This document shows, piece by piece, positions 48,401 to 54,400 of a stretch of DNA of 64,000 bases. Origin of the DNA: Brachycybe producta (taxonomy: Eukaryota > Arthropoda > Diplopoda > Playtdesmida > Andrognathidae); assembly GCA_036925085.1 (NCBI GenBank), contig JAUPFP010000007.1:4389058-4453057 (forward strand). Reading direction: 5' to 3'. The stretch's first letter is position 1. Each line of letters starts with the position of its first letter. The position numbers and the translations under genes were made by a program. The notes under the pieces are model-generated. The model saw only the letters and a program-made list of their open reading frames with translations. It was not told the DNA's origin and did not search any database.

Positions 48401-51400
48401 GCGCCTATACAAAAACAAACTTTGACACAACACACATAACAAAATAAATGTTTCCAACTGATCTACCTGAAAACACGATAGAAAAGTTCCAGAAAAATTG
48501 CAAAAGTCATAAAAAATGTAAAAATATTCCCACCTCCATACGCTTGCATAAAAATTAATCAATTAAATTGTTCAAACACTGTGTTTATTATAGTATTCTA
48601 TGCCATGTTCATCCATATTTTGGCGAATCTTTACGACCGGCTGCCAACCTGACATCGAGTCTCCCTTTTACACCCGGGCTAGGGACCGGCATTGGCGAGG
48701 TTCGGTTTTGGTCTGCCCTGACTATTTTACTTCTTCAGTACCCTCCATAACTGGCGAGCATTCCCCTATCCGTCACTGGGAAGGCACCCGATGGGGGGGA
48801 CCAGCAACCCCGCACGGGTGTTCTACGCCATGTATAGGCCTATGTACACTTAGATGCTTTAAAATCTTACTTTCTTTACCATGCACGACGGGTTTACTAG
48901 TCATAATAAATAATTGCAAAATGGGGTACAATATCCAAAAAAAAAATTGATCCAGTTGATTACAAATTTAACAAATGCTAACAATAGTTAAGTAGAAATA
49001 TACGCATTAATTTAAAACCCTTTAAATGTACAAAGAACTATCCAAAGAAGAAAATTTACCATATTCTAATCTTTAAGTTCATAACCAATTAAAAATATGG
49101 TAGAACTTCCAAGAAAAATTAACAACAAGATAAATGAATGCTAACCATCACAAGGTTACAATGATGCCTCAATGCCTATTAATTTAAGAAGAAGAAAAAA
49201 AAAACGAAAAACAACTTAAAGACTTTCATAAGAATACTTTCAATACATGTTAAGTAGCAATCAGTAGAGTACTTTCAAGAGATATTAGCATCGAAAATTG
49301 AGTGGAAAATGTGAATATAAACCATAAAAAGAACGATACTGTTGAATACATTAAGGAATAAAATTGGATATTGAGAAGAAGAAGAAGAAGAAGAAGAAGA
49401 AGAAGAAGAAGAAAAAAGAAATGAAGAAAAAAAGATCGTAGAATTTCTTTTGCCTAAAATACGATCTAGATAAGATTACAAACATCTAACAACAAGGTGA
49501 TAGCGTTATTCTTAGCTGATTCTGCTCTAAAGAAAAAGAAGAATGGGTTTTAGAAAAGATTTTAAGCCGTTAGACGGATTATGTTTTATGATGCAAAGCA
49601 GATAGGGGATTAATTTGGTAAAGAAATAGCAGCAGCCATGGACAAAACTTCAATACACAATGAGAAGATAGAGTGATTTAAGTGATGAAAGAAACGCTAT
49701 TAAACTAAAAAAAATGTACATCATTTTCAAAGAGTAATACACTTATAACAAGGCGTAATTACTTCATGTACACCTATAGCCCCCTCCCTCTACATTTTAT
49801 AATTAATAAAAAAAAACACAATTATATCATTAATTAATTATTTAAACTGAACACACACACACACACACACGCGCGCATACCTACGAGAGAAAATTAGAAA
49901 ATTTAATAATTACTATTTTAATAATTTCGCATTAAAAATTTTGAGCAAGAAAATTGAATAAAATGTTTTAACGGCAAGCAATGCAATTAACAGACCTTTT
50001 AATTATATATTTTTTAAAAGCTTTTGTTATTAACATTCACAATGCAGTCATGCAGGTAAGAATGAAAGAAGAAGTTTGCATAGTAAAACGGCTATTATTT
50101 CCAGTTCATTAATAAGGGCAAAAGTGACAAAAGACAAGAGGGGGGTAAAGGAAAAGATAAAGAAAAGAATAGGAAAGGAAGGAAGAAAGAAAAGGAAGAC
50201 GGGCAAAAGATGAAGAAGATGTAATTTGCAAAGTCAAAGTAAAGTGCATTTTTCTGAAATGCCTCATTTTATGAGGCGAAACTTTCATAACTTCAGAGTG
50301 CTAAGTAGGTATTTTACGCATTTTTATGAGGCAACAGCTGGAGAAAAGTAAACGTTCTCAAATGTTAAGCTTAAAACACATAAAAGAGGGTCACATCATT
50401 CATGTGGTACTTTTAAATGTAAATGACAAAAATATTACTACGTGAAAAAAAGGATTTCATAAGAAATAAATCTGTCAATAATAAAAAAAAGAAGCTGCAA
50501 ACAAATGATAACTGAGACCCAAAACATTTTTTTTGAATAAGAAAAAAGTGTTAAACGGGTTTTTCAACGTCATCAATGTTCTTCAGTGGTTATTAACAAG
50601 TTAATTTGAAAAGACAGTTCAGACGAACGTGAAAAAATATTAAAATTTCGTTAGACAGTAGAATATTATTTAAAAAATAGTGAAAATATTTTCATGACAA
50701 TGTAATATTTAAAAGTAAACTTTTTTACGGCAATCTGAGAAAAATATTTTCACTAAACATTAAAGCAAAAATTAAAATATGACTACTTTAAACTACTTTT
50801 ACAACATATAAATCCATTAAGTTAATTTATTTTTATATCTAGTTAGTTAAGTATTTTAAATTAGTTACACTATTAAATCAAACTTTCATTTTTTTGTAGT
50901 TTTAATTAGTAAAATGACAAATTAAACAATTTCCTGTAACATCATTTTTAAAATAGGTTCAACTGCCAATAACATGCTAGTTAATTAAATTTGTAAGTTT
51001 AAAAAAAATTAAAAAAATGCTTAGATTTTTTTTAAAAATATCATTTAAATAATTAAAATATTACTTTTAAAAACTATATACACTTATAAAGTACTGTCTT
51101 AACATCTTGAACTTCAGTATTCATAACTTCAATCTTAACATCAGTATTGAGATTTTCGTTCATTGTTACAATTGTTCACACATACGACAGCAAACGTACA
51201 CCCCTGTATAAGGCAATCACTGAATACATTTATGTCAGCAGTGATTACCTATTTAAAGGATGGTGATTTCCTACTGTCAGCGCTTATATATTTTTTTTTA
51301 GAAATATGAAATTGTTCACCCACCTGATACTTTCAATTCCACATCCAATCTTTCTTCTCCAACTGTGTTGTTGACAAAACATACATATGTCCCTGAATCA

Positions 51401-54400
51401 CTTCCCTTCACATTCTGAATGTGAAGATTACCAATCACTAACTGAAGGCGACCACCAAAAGTCACGGACCGAAAGTGATTGTTTTCAATGTGTTTCCAAC
51501 TAAATTAGATTACAAAAGAAAAAAAAACAAATTTCATTTTTTCTCATAAAAATGACAACAGACTGAATAAATTTATTTACCTATACGAAGGTAAAGGAAA
51601 GCCTTGAGCGCCACATGGTAATTCTACAGTGGCACCTTCCTCGGCTGTTACTAAACTCTTTCCATAAATTATTCTTGGTGAAATGCTGCTCTTCGGATCT
51701 GATAAAAAAAATTCACTAAACGTTCTTCATACATAAACTACATTTCATGTTTAATGTATTTAGATACCTGTGACAATGAGGCGTCCAGCAAAAGCACTGA
51801 ATTTCGATTCGCCAGTCAAACGATGATGAGTTTTACATCGATAACTTCCGGCTCGACTATCAGCTTCTTGAGCATTTCTAATAAGTAATTCTCCAGAAGA
51901 AGGCACAATATATCTACCACCTGAATCAAAAAATATATTTTTTCAGTTTAATTAATAATTATTAATAAAATATACAGAGATTAAGTTTAAGGGTTTTGGC
52001 ACACAGACCACTTTTGTTGTCGCAGGTGGCTGGACTGTGGTTGCAATTAATTGCTATAAAAAGAAACCGGACCTTGGCACACAGGCGACTTGGTCAACTT
52101 GGCTTCATTTTGCAAATAAAATTGACCACAAAATGTGATCTGTGTGCTAAGTGCCTAAACTACTCAACATGTTTTATGTATGTACAAACATAGAAAACGG
52201 CTTTTATGTAATGTATACATACAGTTATATATTTCTAAATAAAAAAGAGGTTCATTATAGAAAAAATTGTGTTTAATTTAAAAGCTCATGAAATTTATAA
52301 ATAAAATCTACCCTTCTGTTACGAATAATATCAAATTGTAATTCATTAAACTGCCATTCTTTCAAGTAACAAAAATCAATAAAAAAGCAACACTTCCTGA
52401 AGTTGTTTTTAGTAACATACACATGCAAAAAAAAGTAATAAGAGGAGAATGAATATTTATTGATTTCTATATATATTTAAAAAAAAGGCTGATGAAGAAG
52501 AGACAGGGCTAGATATTTCATGCACGTAATGCTAAACAAAATTTCATTTAAAGTGCGATTCAATAAAAAAAATTACTATAGTAAATTGATGCATTTCCTT
52601 TCAGAAGTATTTCAAACTAATATCAATTCTAATGTTTAGTGAAATAAACAACAAACAACTGCCACAAGAAAAAAAATATCAGTAATAAATTAAAAATATT
52701 AATAATAATAATCATAATAATTTCAAACTAATATCAATTCTAATGTTTAGTAAAATAAACAACAAACAACTGCCGCAAGAAAAAATAATATCAATAATAA
52801 ACTAAAAATATTATTAATAGTAATAATAGTAGCAATAAGAATGAGAATAATAATAATGATAAAAAGTACTAATAATAAACAAATAAATAAACACAAACTG
52901 TACATTATTTCATTGAGAATATTTTAAATTTTAGATGACTAAATTGTGTTGAGACGATTATTTGTGTTGACATGAAAAAGTAATTCCCTGAAAGCCATTT
53001 TCTAAACGTTGTTGATTTACATGTACATCATTTTTAGCTTTTACCAATAATAAAAGTTGCATTTACTGAAAATGCACTTACATTACTTTATAGCAAACTC
53101 ACCAGGTAAAAATGTTAAAGCAGTTTGGAATCATTTTTAAAATTAAATTAAGATGAACACTCAAAATATCAATAAAAGGTTAAAAAGACGATAATATTAT
53201 AACAGTATATTCACTGTATGTGCACTTAAATCTTCATTATGGAAAATGCGAGAAAAAGAAAAGTATTTTGAAGTCATTCCTAACTTTTGAAGTCCTTCCT
53301 AAACTAAATTTTAAATGGTCATTAAAAATACATTAGCTTACGTTGTTAGCATTTTTAAGGATTTTTTTTTAGTTTTATTTGAATTTAAAAATAATATGTA
53401 ATTAAAAATGACTTGTTTAATAAGATGTTTGTTGTGTTGAGTATTTATGTAAGTGTTACATAATCGTAAAAACATATCATAAAAAACCATTTCAACTTAG
53501 TAGGCCTGCCAAGAAAAAAACACACTTAAAAAAAAAATGCTGTCTACATTCTATTTCCTTGTGTAAATTCGATTATAACTGACATATCCGTTTGGACATT
53601 TCTAATAATAAGACGTACGAAGATTTGCTGAAAATATCTTCCTCTTACCGCCTTCCCTCACACCAACGCACCCGCCCTTACTCCGCACCAGCCTAAATTG
53701 ACGCAATTGTTGCATGAATTTCATAAAGACTCCCGCAAACACGTCATATTCAAACGAAAACATACAAACTAACTCACTTTCTTGTCCATGATCAATTTAT
53801 ATCTAACAAGAAATAAGCCTTTCTGACAATCATAAAACAAAAATTAAAAAAAATAATTATTAGAAAAATGTAAGAGAAAAATAATTATTAAAAAAATGTA
53901 AGAGAAAAATAAACGAACACTGAAGACAAAACAAAACGATATAAGAATAATAATTTTAAGAAAAAAAATAGAAACAAACATCTAAAAGTCCCAAAAGTCC
54001 CTCAAACTATGATGATTCTGACTTTCAGGAGCAACATTAAGAGCCTTGTCACACAAACTAATTTCGGTGGTCGATTTCAAACTGTAAAATGAAGTTATAG
54101 ATGGTTGGGGCTGCAGTTTTGCAATGTCTTTTTTTTGGCGACAACCCGACTTCATTTTGCAATCGAAATCGACCTCCTAAGTGGTCTGTGTATTTCAACC
54201 TTAAGAGAAACTTCAAAGTGTTTGAAAAATGAACTTTTTAAAGTGAATCAGCTACTATTCTAGTTTCTTTCAGAAATCAGCTATTCATAAAACATCATCG
54301 TAAGAAAAATACGTAAAATTACATTTCAAGTTAAGAATTAAATAATTTATCTAAAATTGCAATTTGAAAGATAATCGCATTCATGTAATTTACTAAAAAT

